Below are positions 10,316 to 17,547 of a stretch of DNA of 64,000 bases, one piece after another. This stretch comes from CAVSUR01 sp963731285 (GTDB lineage Bacteria; Actinomycetota; Actinomycetes; Streptosporangiales; Streptosporangiaceae): the NCBI GenBank assembly GCA_963731285.1, contig CAVSUR010000002.1, positions 124,001-188,000 of the forward strand, read 5' to 3'. The position numbers and the translations under genes were made by a program. The stretch's first letter is position 1. Each line of letters begins with the position of its first letter. The notes below the pieces were generated by a model. It searched no databases, was not told the origin of the DNA, and was given only the letters and a program-made list of their open reading frames with translations.

Positions 10316-11371
10316 CTAGGACACGAGCACGCTCGTCACCGGCAGCCCGGAGTCCGCCGGGAAGCCCGGCGGCGACGGGGGCGCCCCGGCCGCCACCAGC
10401 TCGGCGCCGAGCGCCGCGACCATCGCGCCGTTGTCGGTGCACAGGCCGGGCCGCGGCACCCGCAGCGCGATCCCGGCGGCTTCGCAGCGCTGCGCCGCCA
10501 GGGCGCGCAGCCGTGAATTCGCCGCCACCCCGCCGCCGATCACCAGGTGGTCCACGCCGCGTGACCGGCACGCCTGCACGGCCTTGCGGGTGAGCACGTC
10601 CGCGACCGCCTCCTGGAACGAGGCCGCGACATCGGCCACAGGCACCGGCTGGCCGGCCGCCTCGCGGGCTTCCACCCAGCGGGCCACGGCGGTCTTCAGG
10701 CCGGAGAACGAGAAGTCATGGCTGCCGTCGGCGTACTTGCCGCGCGGGAACGCGATGGCCGCCGGGTCGCCGTCCCGCGCCGCCGCGTCGATGGGCGGCC
10801 CGCCGGGGAACGGCAGCCCGAGAACCCGGGCCACCTTGTCGTAGGCCTCGCCCGCGGCGTCGTCGACGGTGGCTCCGAGCGGCTCGACCCGCCCGGACAG
10901 CTGCTCTACCAGCAGCAGCGACGAGTGACCGCCGGACACCAGCAGCGCGATCACCGGGGCCGGCAGCGGCCCGTGCTCGAGCTGGTCGACCGCGACGTGC
11001 GCGGCCAGGTGGTTGACCCCGTACACCGGCACGCCCAGGGCCAGGCCGTACGCCTTCGCCGCGCACACGCCGACCAGCAGCGCGCCGGCCAGGCCGGGTC
11101 CCGCGGTCACCGCGATGGCGTCGATGTCGGTCAGTTTCGCCCCGGCGGTGGCCAGTGCCCGGTCCACGGCCGGAACCATCGCCTCCAGGTGCGCCCGGCT
11201 CGCCACCTCGGGGACCACGCCGCCGAATCTGGCGTGCTCGGCCACGCTGGAGGCGATGGCGTCGGCCAGCAGCTCATGGCCGCGCACCAGCCCGGCGCCC
11301 GTCTCGTCACAGGAGGTCTCGATGCCCAGCACCAGCGGGGCCCGGGCGGTGCTGGTCACCCAGCCGGTCAT
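10316..11371 (-). CDS. tsaD: tRNA N6-threonylcarbamoyladenosine transferase subunit TsaD
   Basis: TsaD, with TsaB and TsaE, transfers the threonylcarbamoyl group to A37 of ANN-decoding tRNAs. The 351-residue protein has the ASKHA ATPase core. Landmarks are LGIETSCDETGAGLV near the N-terminus, the metal-binding HLAAH motif (NHLAAHVA), LLVSGGHSS and IGGGVAANSRLR. The ATG at 11371 overlaps the rimI stop codon (ATGA), so I chose it over a longer in-frame extension that runs into rimI. All three tsa genes lie in this cluster. Confidence 0.96.
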   Translation of the reverse strand: MTGWVTSTARAPLVLGIETSCDETGAGLVRGHELLADAIASSVAEHARFGGVVPEVASRAHLEAMVPAVDRALATAGAKLTDIDAIAVTAGPGLAGALLVGVCAAKAYGLALGVPVYGVNHLAAHVAVDQLEHGPLPAPVIALLVSGGHSSLLLVEQLSGRVEPLGATVDDAAGEAYDKVARVLGLPFPGGPPIDAAARDGDPAAIAFPRGKYADGSHDFSFSGLKTAVARWVEAREAAGQPVPVADVAASFQEAVADVLTRKAVQACRSRGVDHLVIGGGVAANSRLRALAAQRCEAAGIALRVPRPGLCTDNGAMVAALGAELVAAGAPPSPPGFPADSGLPVTSVLVS

Positions 11372-11883
11372 CGGGGCGCCTCCGCGCCGTCTGATGCCCT
11401 GGCGCCGGCGGACGGCAGGGCGAGCCGCATGACCAGCGCGTCGGCGCCGGACGGCTGGTAGTAGCCGCGCCGGATGCCGACCTGCCCGAAGCCGTACCTG
11501 CGGTACAGCTCCTGGGCCCGGCCGTTGTCCGCCCGGACCTCCAGGAATGCCTCGGTGCAGCCGCGCCGGGCCGCCTCGGCCAGCAGCGCGGTCAGCAGCG
11601 CCGAGCCGATCCCCCGGCCCCAGCGGCCGGCGGCAACCGCCAGCGTGAGGACGTCGGCCTGGCGGCCCGCCGCGAGCAGGCCCGCGTACCCGGCCACGCC
11701 GGCGTCGGCCTCGGCGATCAGGTAATGCCGGCTGGCGGGCTGCTGGCGCAGCTCGCCCTCCAGCATCTGCCGGGACCACGCCTCCGCGCCGAACAGGGCA
11801 TGCTCCAGGATGAGCACGGCCGGGATGTCGGCCGCGGTCATCGGCCGCAGCACCGCGGCGCTCACCGGCGCGGCCGAGGTCAC
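11368..11883 (-). CDS. rimI: Ribosomal protein S18-alanine N-acetyltransferase (GNAT)
   Basis: This GNAT acetyltransferase is predicted to acetylate the N-terminus of ribosomal protein S18. The acetyl-CoA loop is GRWGRGIGSALLTALL, followed by the conserved AFLEVRADNGRAQELYRRYGF. The GTG at 11883 overlaps the tsaB stop codon (GTGA), giving 171 residues. A longer in-frame reading would intrude on tsaB. Position between tsaB and tsaD is typical of actinobacteria. The substrate is inferred from family and context. Confidence 0.9.
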   Translation of the reverse strand: MTSAAPVSAAVLRPMTAADIPAVLILEHALFGAEAWSRQMLEGELRQQPASRHYLIAEADAGVAGYAGLLAAGRQADVLTLAVAAGRWGRGIGSALLTALLAEAARRGCTEAFLEVRADNGRAQELYRRYGFGQVGIRRGYYQPSGADALVMRLALPSAGARASDGAEAPR

Positions 11884-12530
11884 CGGCTCACCCGCTTGGG
11901 CCTGGCCGGCTCGCGCGCGTCGGGCCGCCGCAGATAAAGCGGCTCCAGCGGCCCCGCCGGGTCGCCGGCGGCCGCCCTGGCCACCGCCAGCCCGGCCAGC
12001 ACCGCGGCGTCGGGGTAGCACGGGCCGATGACCTCGGCGGCAAAATCGGGGTAGCGCTCGGCACCCTCCCCGGCCACCGGCAGGCCGGCGGGCAGCTGCG
12101 ACGGCGGGCCGACACCGGGGCCGCCCAGCCGCTCCGCGGTGGGCGAGTAGCGAGCCCAGTAGACCTCCCGGCGGCGGGCGTCGGTGGCGACGGCGAATTC
12201 CCGGCCGCTCGCATGCGGGGCCGCCGCGGCGGCGATGACGTCCAGCGAGCAGATGCCGTCGGCCCGGATGCCAAGGACGCTGGCCAGCACCCGGCCGGTG
12301 ACCAGGCCGGCTCGCAGCCCGGTGTAGGGACCGGGCCCCGTGCCGACTGCTACCGCGTCCAGGTCAGCCGGCCCGGCGTCCGCCGCGCGCAGCAGCCGGG
12401 CGATGGCCGCCGCGAGCAGCTCACCCTGCCGGTGCGCCGCCACGTCGGTCGTGCTGGCGATCACTGCGGTGCCGTCGTGCAGGGCGGCAGTGACCGCCGG
12501 GGTGGCGGTGTCAAAAGCGAGCATCAGCAC
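11880..12530 (-). CDS. tsaB: tRNA threonylcarbamoyladenosine biosynthesis protein TsaB
   Basis: TsaB is the non-catalytic ASKHA partner that dimerises with TsaD. It has LAFDTATPAVTAAL at the N-terminus and the family motif GTGPGPYTGLRAGL, and is 216 residues long. The start is GTG at 12530, with ATG two codons later as an alternative; neither has a strong Shine-Dalgarno. TACGCT 8 bases upstream could be a -10 element. It is 42 bases from the preceding membrane-protein gene. Confidence 0.93.
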   Translation of the reverse strand: MLMLAFDTATPAVTAALHDGTAVIASTTDVAAHRQGELLAAAIARLLRAADAGPADLDAVAVGTGPGPYTGLRAGLVTGRVLASVLGIRADGICSLDVIAAAAAPHASGREFAVATDARRREVYWARYSPTAERLGGPGVGPPSQLPAGLPVAGEGAERYPDFAAEVIGPCYPDAAVLAGLAVARAAAGDPAGPLEPLYLRRPDAREPARPKRVSR

Positions 12531-12572
12531 GGTTGACCAGCGTAAGTCACGTTGCGGATGGCGGCGTCCTCG

Positions 12573-13922
12573 TCAGCCGGCGGCCGGGCCGGAATCGACG
12601 CGGGCCAGCGCCGCGCGGGCTGTCGCCACCGCGCTGGCCTGCAGCTGCGTCACCGAGACCGGGCCGTAGTGGCCGCGGTGCGACTTGTCCAGGCCCTGCA
12701 AAGTGATCGTGATCAGCGCGTTCTTCTTCCGGGTCACGACGGTCGCCAGGTCGTTGACGTCGCCGCCGCTGCGGATGACCTGCACCGCGCTGAACGCGGC
12801 CTGGCCGAGTCCGGCCAGCGCGGCCATCGACGCTCTCGGCAGCCGGGTCTTGCGGGGCGGATCGGCCAGCTGATGCTGGGCGGCGAAATAGGCGTCGGTG
12901 GCGTTGCTGTCCGCGCTGCCGTTGCCGGTGGCGAGCAGGCTCGGCTGGTAAGCCTGCAGGGTCACCTGGAGCACGCGGAAGGCGGGCGGCGAGTCCACTG
13001 TGTAGCTGCACTGATTCAGCGTGGCGCTGGCGCTGGGCTGGATCACCTTGCGGCTGGTGATCCCGGCCAGATCGGTGCTCAGTGTCGCGTCGCTGAGCAC
13101 CCGGCAGGCGTCAGGCACCGAGCGCAGATCACCGTTTTGCAGGGTCGAGACGAAGCCGTCCTTCCTGGCCGGCGCATGCTTCGGATGGATCACCCAGGCC
13201 ACCACGGCCACCACGACGACGACCACCGCGGCCGCTCCGGCCCAGGTGACGAGCCGGCGCTGCGACCGGCGCTTCTTGCCGACTGCGACCCGGCTGCGGC
13301 CGCGCGGGCCGCCTGCACTCTCCTGAGCACCTGCTTCGTCGCTGCCGTCGGGGCTGCCCGGCTCCTGGCCGGACACGGGCCGCCGGCGCCGGCGGCGGCC
13401 TGGGCCGACTGGGATGACGGCGGGGCCGGCCCACGGCGGTATGTCGTCACCGGTGTCGTCGAAGGCACCCTGCCGCTGGTCTTGCGATGGCCCGCTGGAT
13501 CGCCCGGGCCCAGGCGGGGCCCCCGGGCGGTCGTGGCCTGCGGGCGGCTCATCCGCGGATTCCGGCCAGTCAGCAGACTCCGGCCACTCCAGGGACGGGG
13601 GCCAGTCCTCCGACGGCGGCCTGGCGTGCATCGGCTCGTCGTACCGCGGCATGTCCGCATGCTCAGGCCGCTCGCCGCCTAGCCAGCCAGCCGCGACGCC
13701 GGCGGCGGACCAGTCTGCCTGTCCGGACCACTCCGCCTGTGCAGATTGCTCGTCCTCCCAGCGGGCCGGCTCTTGCGGCCAGCCAGAATCGGCCCGGCCA
13801 GACTCGGGCAGGCCAGACTCGGGCAGGCCAGACTCGGGCAGGCCAGGGTCGGCTGAGTGCCGACCGTGCCCCGGGACGGGCAGGCGGTCAGCCCGATGGG
13901 GCGGACGGCCCTGATGAGCCAC
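12573..13922 (-). CDS. Membrane-anchored protein of unknown function with acidic, Pro-rich N-terminus
   Basis: I do not recognise a named family. With the GTG at 13922, which has CGGAGG 6 bases upstream, the protein is 449 residues. It has a disordered Pro/Glu/Trp-rich N-terminal half, a basic stretch (KKRRSQRR), one transmembrane helix (AAVVVVVVAVVAWVI) and an extracellular domain of about 200 residues. That domain holds two cysteines (DACRVL and LNQCSY), a pattern resembling DUF3558-type lipoprotein domains; this is weak. The N-terminus contains a pentapeptide repeated three times. The gene interrupts the usual tsaE-tsaB adjacency. Its architecture resembles the protein at 25957-27541. Confidence 0.65.
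   Translation of the reverse strand: MAHQGRPPHRADRLPVPGHGRHSADPGLPESGLPESGLPESGRADSGWPQEPARWEDEQSAQAEWSGQADWSAAGVAAGWLGGERPEHADMPRYDEPMHARPPSEDWPPSLEWPESADWPESADEPPAGHDRPGAPPGPGRSSGPSQDQRQGAFDDTGDDIPPWAGPAVIPVGPGRRRRRRPVSGQEPGSPDGSDEAGAQESAGGPRGRSRVAVGKKRRSQRRLVTWAGAAAVVVVVVAVVAWVIHPKHAPARKDGFVSTLQNGDLRSVPDACRVLSDATLSTDLAGITSRKVIQPSASATLNQCSYTVDSPPAFRVLQVTLQAYQPSLLATGNGSADSNATDAYFAAQHQLADPPRKTRLPRASMAALAGLGQAAFSAVQVIRSGGDVNDLATVVTRKKNALITITLQGLDKSHRGHYGPVSVTQLQASAVATARAALARVDSGPAAG
13796..13840. repeat. 15-bp tandem repeat, three exact copies
   Basis: Three identical copies of GGCCAGACTCGGGCA. On the minus strand each encodes the pentapeptide LPESG in the N-terminal region of the membrane protein. 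The repeat keeps the reading frame. Confidence 0.9.
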
Positions 13923-14140
13923 GGCGCGCCTCCGGGAGGGCATCGGGACGTGAGCTACGGCCACCGGCATGCCGCATCGCCGACGGGCCAGCGCGGCCCG
14001 CGCCGACACGGACGGTGCGATGGCGGATAGACCGGAACTGTACCTGCCGCTGCCATCGGGCGTGGCATTTCCGCTGGCGCCGCACGCGGCCAACCGGGCC
14101 GCCAGCCGGGCGGCGCCGCGCGGCTGGCCGGCCGGGGGCG

Positions 14141-14929
14141 TCAGTCGGAGGCTTCGGTCAGAAGCTCGGGTTGCCGGGGGCCGGCGCCACCGGCGAGCGC
14201 GAGCCAGATGGCGGGCGCCGCGGGCGCCCAGCGCTCGCCCCGGCCGGTCACGGCGAGAAGGCGGGGCTCATCGCCAGTCGCCGCCGCCGCCGGGGCCACG
14301 CCAGCACCCGGAGGCAGGCCGGCACCCGGAGCCGCGTGGCCCGCTGCCGGAGCGCCGGGCACCGGCGGCCGCGCCAGGCTCAGCGTCACGTGCAAAAGGG
14401 CAGGGGCAAGATCCTCGACCAGATCCTCGCCCCACTCAACCACCGTGACGCAGCTATCGAGGTCGGTATCCAGGTCCAGGTCATCGACCTCGGCCCGGCT
14501 GCCGAGCCGGTAGGCGTCGGCATGCACCAGCGCCGGGCCGCCGCGCAGCGCCGGATGCACCCGGGCGATCACGAAAGTGGGCGAGGTGATCGGTCCGCGG
14601 ACCGCCATCCCGGCGCCGATCCCCTGCACCAGCGTGGTCTTGCCCGCGCCGAGCGGCCCGGACAGTACGACCAGATCGCCGGCCTGCAGCAGGGCCGCCA
14701 GGCGCTCGCCGAGGGCCCGCATCCGCGCCGCGGTCGGGACCAGCACCTGCGCGCGCACGGTGCCGGTGACTTCCGGCCCGGTGACTTCCGGCCCGGTTAC
14801 TTCCGGGCTGGTGACTTCCGGGCTGGTGACTTCCGGGCTGGTTACTTCTCGGCTGCTTACTTCTGGGATGGCCGCATCCGGGACCGGGCTGGCCGCATCC
14901 GGGCTGGCCGCATCCGAAGGGGTCGTCAT
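14141..14929 (-). CDS. tsaE: tRNA threonylcarbamoyladenosine biosynthesis ATPase TsaE
   Basis: TsaE is the P-loop ATPase that drives the TsaB-TsaD cycle. The Walker A is GPLGAGKTTLVQ, followed by SPTFVIARVH and VVEWGEDL. At 262 residues it is long for the family (usually 140-180). The extra length is an N-terminal run of EVTSP/EVTGP pentapeptides and an Ala/Pro-rich C-terminus. The ATG at 14929 overlaps the stop of the upstream hydrolase (ATGA), so the repeat region is translated if this start is right. A start after the repeats would still give a complete ATPase. Confidence 0.9.
   Translation of the reverse strand: MTTPSDAASPDAASPVPDAAIPEVSSREVTSPEVTSPEVTSPEVTGPEVTGPEVTGTVRAQVLVPTAARMRALGERLAALLQAGDLVVLSGPLGAGKTTLVQGIGAGMAVRGPITSPTFVIARVHPALRGGPALVHADAYRLGSRAEVDDLDLDTDLDSCVTVVEWGEDLVEDLAPALLHVTLSLARPPVPGAPAAGHAAPGAGLPPGAGVAPAAAATGDEPRLLAVTGRGERWAPAAPAIWLALAGGAGPRQPELLTEASD
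14766..14870. repeat. 15-bp tandem repeat, seven units, in tsaE
   Basis: Seven 15-bp units with the form GTGACTTCCGGGCTG run head to tail. They differ by one to a few bases, and the last two are more diverged. On the minus strand they encode EVTSP or EVTGP pentapeptides at the TsaE N-terminus. Confidence 0.9.
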
Positions 14930-16005
14930 GGCGCCGCGGGCCCGGCGGCAGTGTTCGCCAGGGCCTTGGCGATCAGGCTCTCGATCACGTGGTTGACGAT
15001 ATCGGGCCGCTCCAGAATGATGATGTGCCCCGCGCCGGGCACCTTGACCAGCTCGGCACCGGGAATCGCCGCGGCCAGCTCATCGCTGAGCCGGGGCGGG
15101 ACCAGCCGGTCGGCCTCGCCGGTCAGCACCACCACCGGGACCTTGCCGAGCACCGGCAGCGCGGCGTGCTCGTCGTGATCGAGCAGCGCCAGGTAGAACT
15201 GGGCGACCACCTCGACCGGGGTGGAGCGGATGATGCGCTCCAGGTAATCGACGAGCGCCGGGCTGATCCGCGAATCACCGAACGCAAGCTGCCGGGTAGT
15301 CAGGAACGCCAGGTCGCCGGCCGCCCGGCGCCCCCACTCCAGCGCGGACGCGCCGTGTCCGGTGGCCGCACCGCGCAGCACCGACGGCGCCGACAGCCGG
15401 AGCGCCGGCCGCAGCAGCGGCGGCAGGAAGGCCGCCGGGTCGACGTTGGCGGCCACGGTTGAAATCAGCGCAACGCCGATCACCTTCGGGCCGAGCAGCT
15501 CGGGGTACAGCCGGGCCATGGCCATTACCGTCATGCCCCCCATCGAATGGCCGACGAGCACGACGGGCTGACCGCCGGGCGCCGTGGCCGTCAGCACCGT
15601 GTCCAGGTCGGCGGCGAGCTGCGAGATCGTCATGTGCTCCCGGCTGGAGGTGCCGGACCGGCCGTGGCCGCGGTAGTCCCAGAACACCAGCTTGGCCCCG
15701 CCCAGCGCGGCTTTGCGCTGGTAGTGCCAGCTGTCCTGGGTCAGCGTGTAGCCGTGACAGAACACCACCGTGACTGGCGCGTCGTCCGGTCCGCTGATCT
15801 CCACGTGCAACGGCACCCCGTCATCGGCGGCCACGGTCAGTGGCCGGCCGTGCAGCCGACCGAGCGGCTCGCCGGCGACTGGATCTGGGCGCAGCCGAAT
15901 CCGGCCGACCGCGATCCTCTCGGCGGCCACCAGTGCCCCGGCGCACGCCGCCGCCGCTCCCGTCGCGATGCCCGCGACGCCGGTCGCTCTCCGCCAGGTG
16001 GCCAT
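14926..16005 (-). CDS. Alpha/beta-hydrolase fold protein
   Basis: This 359-residue serine hydrolase has the oxyanion motif CHGYTLTQDSW, the nucleophile elbow VGHSMGGM, an acid in GEADRLVP and the catalytic His in PGAGHIIILE. An N-terminal hydrophobic stretch (GVAGIATGAAAACAGALVAAE) may be a signal or membrane anchor. The gene lies between alr and tsaE and overlaps tsaE by 4 bases. The substrate is unknown; this position is common in actinobacteria without an assigned role. Confidence 0.85.
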   Translation of the reverse strand: MATWRRATGVAGIATGAAAACAGALVAAERIAVGRIRLRPDPVAGEPLGRLHGRPLTVAADDGVPLHVEISGPDDAPVTVVFCHGYTLTQDSWHYQRKAALGGAKLVFWDYRGHGRSGTSSREHMTISQLAADLDTVLTATAPGGQPVVLVGHSMGGMTVMAMARLYPELLGPKVIGVALISTVAANVDPAAFLPPLLRPALRLSAPSVLRGAATGHGASALEWGRRAAGDLAFLTTRQLAFGDSRISPALVDYLERIIRSTPVEVVAQFYLALLDHDEHAALPVLGKVPVVVLTGEADRLVPPRLSDELAAAIPGAELVKVPGAGHIIILERPDIVNHVIESLIAKALANTAAGPAAP

Positions 16006-16089
16006 CCGATCCTCCCGCTGCGCAAGGTCCTGTCCCCGGCTACCGCCGCCGCCCCGCGGCCGACCCGGCCAGCGGCACGCCGACGGCGG

Positions 16090-17394
16090 CTACCGGGCGG
16101 GTGCGCCGGTCGGCTGGTCCCCGCCAGAATGGGCCCCGCCAGAATTCGCCCCGCCAGAATTCGCCCCGCCTGGATGCGCCCCGCCTGGATCCGTCCTTCC
16201 TGGATCCGTCCCTTCCCGATGCCCCAGGCCGTCCAGCGAGCCGCCCGGCCGGGCCGCAGCCGCCAGCGGACCCTCGGTTACTCCAGAGTAGCTTCTGGGC
16301 AGCCGGTCACCGAACCTGGTCACGATGTCATACGACAGGGTGCCGAGCGCGTCGGCCCACTCCTGCGCGGTCGGCTCCCCCGCGTCGCCGGGCCCGAACA
16401 GTACGGCCGTCTCACCCTCGCCCACCGCCTCGTCGGCCAGGTCCACGACGACCTGGTTCATGCACACCGTGCCGGAGATCGTCCGCCGGCGGCCGCGGAC
16501 CAGCACCTGCGCGGTGTTGCCCGCGGCGCGCGGTATGCCCTCGTTGTAGCCCAGCGGGAGCAAGCCGAGCGTGGACTCCCTGGTGGTGACGTACCGGTGC
16601 CCGTACGACACTCCGGTGCCTGGCGGCACCCGCTTGACCTGGACAATGCCGACCTGCACGGTCATGGCCGGGCGCAGCCAGGACGGCGCGCCGTCCGGCA
16701 GCGTGGCCAGGCCTACTACCCCGCCGCCGGGCCGGACCAGGTCGAACCAGGTCTCCGGCAGCGTCAGCGTGGCGGGGGTGTTGGCCAGGTGCCGCACCTG
16801 CGGCCGGGCGCCGGCCTGCTCGGCCTGCTCGACAGCAGCGCGGAAGGCCGCCAGCTGGGTACCGATGGACGGATGGCCGGGGATATCCGCGCTGGCCATA
16901 TGCGACCAGATCCCGACGATCTCAGCCTGCCCGGCGGCCTGCGCGGCAAGGGCCGCGCCGACCAGCGACGGCCACTCCGCCGCGGTGGCGCCGCCGCGGC
17001 TCATTCCGGTGTCGGCCTTCAGGTGCAGCCGGGCCGAGCGGCCCAGGCGCCCGGCCGCGCCGGTGACTTGGGCCAGCACCGGCAGCGAGCCGACCCCGAG
17101 GTCGACCCCAGCTGAGATCGCCGCTTCATGCCGCGCGCCCGGGGCGCCCATCAGGACCAGGACGGGGACGGTGAACCCGGCCGCGCGCAGGTCCAGCGCC
17201 TCGGCGATGTGCGACACCGCCAGCCAGCTCGCCCCGCCGGCTACCGCGGCCGCCGCCACCTGGGTCATGCCGTGCCCGTAACCGTCGGACTTGACCACGG
17301 CCATCAGCTCGCGGCCGCCTGCATGCCGCCGCAGGGCGGCCGTGTTGGCGCTGACCGCGGCCAGGTCAATGACCGATTCCGGATTCCCGTCCAT
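16090..17394 (-). CDS. alr: Alanine racemase with repetitive C-terminal tail
   Basis: This PLP enzyme makes D-alanine for peptidoglycan. The PLP lysine is K35 in VVKSDGYGHG, and the catalytic Tyr lies in GVSYGHRY. HLKADTGMSRGG and LANTPATL are further landmarks. The ATG at 17394 gives the normal N-terminus MDGNPESVIDL, although the frame is open further upstream. AATACT 6 bases before it could be a -10 for a leaderless mRNA. After the normal end (SYDIVTRFGDRLPRSY) there is a Gly/Pro/Ser tail of about 60 residues made by a 15-bp repeat, which is unusual for alanine racemase. Confidence 0.95.
   Translation of the reverse strand: MDGNPESVIDLAAVSANTAALRRHAGGRELMAVVKSDGYGHGMTQVAAAAVAGGASWLAVSHIAEALDLRAAGFTVPVLVLMGAPGARHEAAISAGVDLGVGSLPVLAQVTGAAGRLGRSARLHLKADTGMSRGGATAAEWPSLVGAALAAQAAGQAEIVGIWSHMASADIPGHPSIGTQLAAFRAAVEQAEQAGARPQVRHLANTPATLTLPETWFDLVRPGGGVVGLATLPDGAPSWLRPAMTVQVGIVQVKRVPPGTGVSYGHRYVTTRESTLGLLPLGYNEGIPRAAGNTAQVLVRGRRRTISGTVCMNQVVVDLADEAVGEGETAVLFGPGDAGEPTAQEWADALGTLSYDIVTRFGDRLPRSYSGVTEGPLAAAARPGGSLDGLGHREGTDPGRTDPGGAHPGGANSGGANSGGAHSGGDQPTGAPAR
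16119..16208. repeat. 15-bp tandem repeat, six units, in the alr tail
   Basis: Six 15-bp units run head to tail, starting with CCCCGCCAGAATTCG-like copies and ending with CCTGGATCCG-type copies. On the minus strand they encode GGANS, GGAHP and GRTDP-like pentapeptides at the alanine racemase C-terminus. Confidence 0.88.
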
Positions 17395-17411
17395 GAGGCC
17401 AGTATTGCCCT

Positions 17412-17428
17412 GGGGGGACGATCCCCCC
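17412..17428. repeat. G6/C6 hairpin in the alr-peptidase divergent gap
   Basis: GGGGGG, ACGAT, CCCCCC, followed by GGACCCCCC. It sits in the 153-base gap between two divergent genes, where a terminator is not expected. It resembles the element at 61689-61708. Confidence 0.6.
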
Positions 17429-17547
17429 GGACCCCCCTGCTCAGCCGATGGCTCGGACCCGGCGGGCCCTGGCCATCGGCTCTTTGCGTGTTGCGGCAGC
17501 CGGCCGCTCGGACCGCATGGGCCCTCGCGGCCGGCTAGACAGTAAGT

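Noticed and set aside
13796..13840. LPESG repeats as sortase signals
   Set aside because: They lie in the N-terminal cytoplasmic half before the membrane helix, not at a C-terminus followed by a hydrophobic helix and basic tail.
13796..16208. CRISPR array
   Set aside because: The repeats are 15-bp, head to tail and in frame, without spacers or cas genes.
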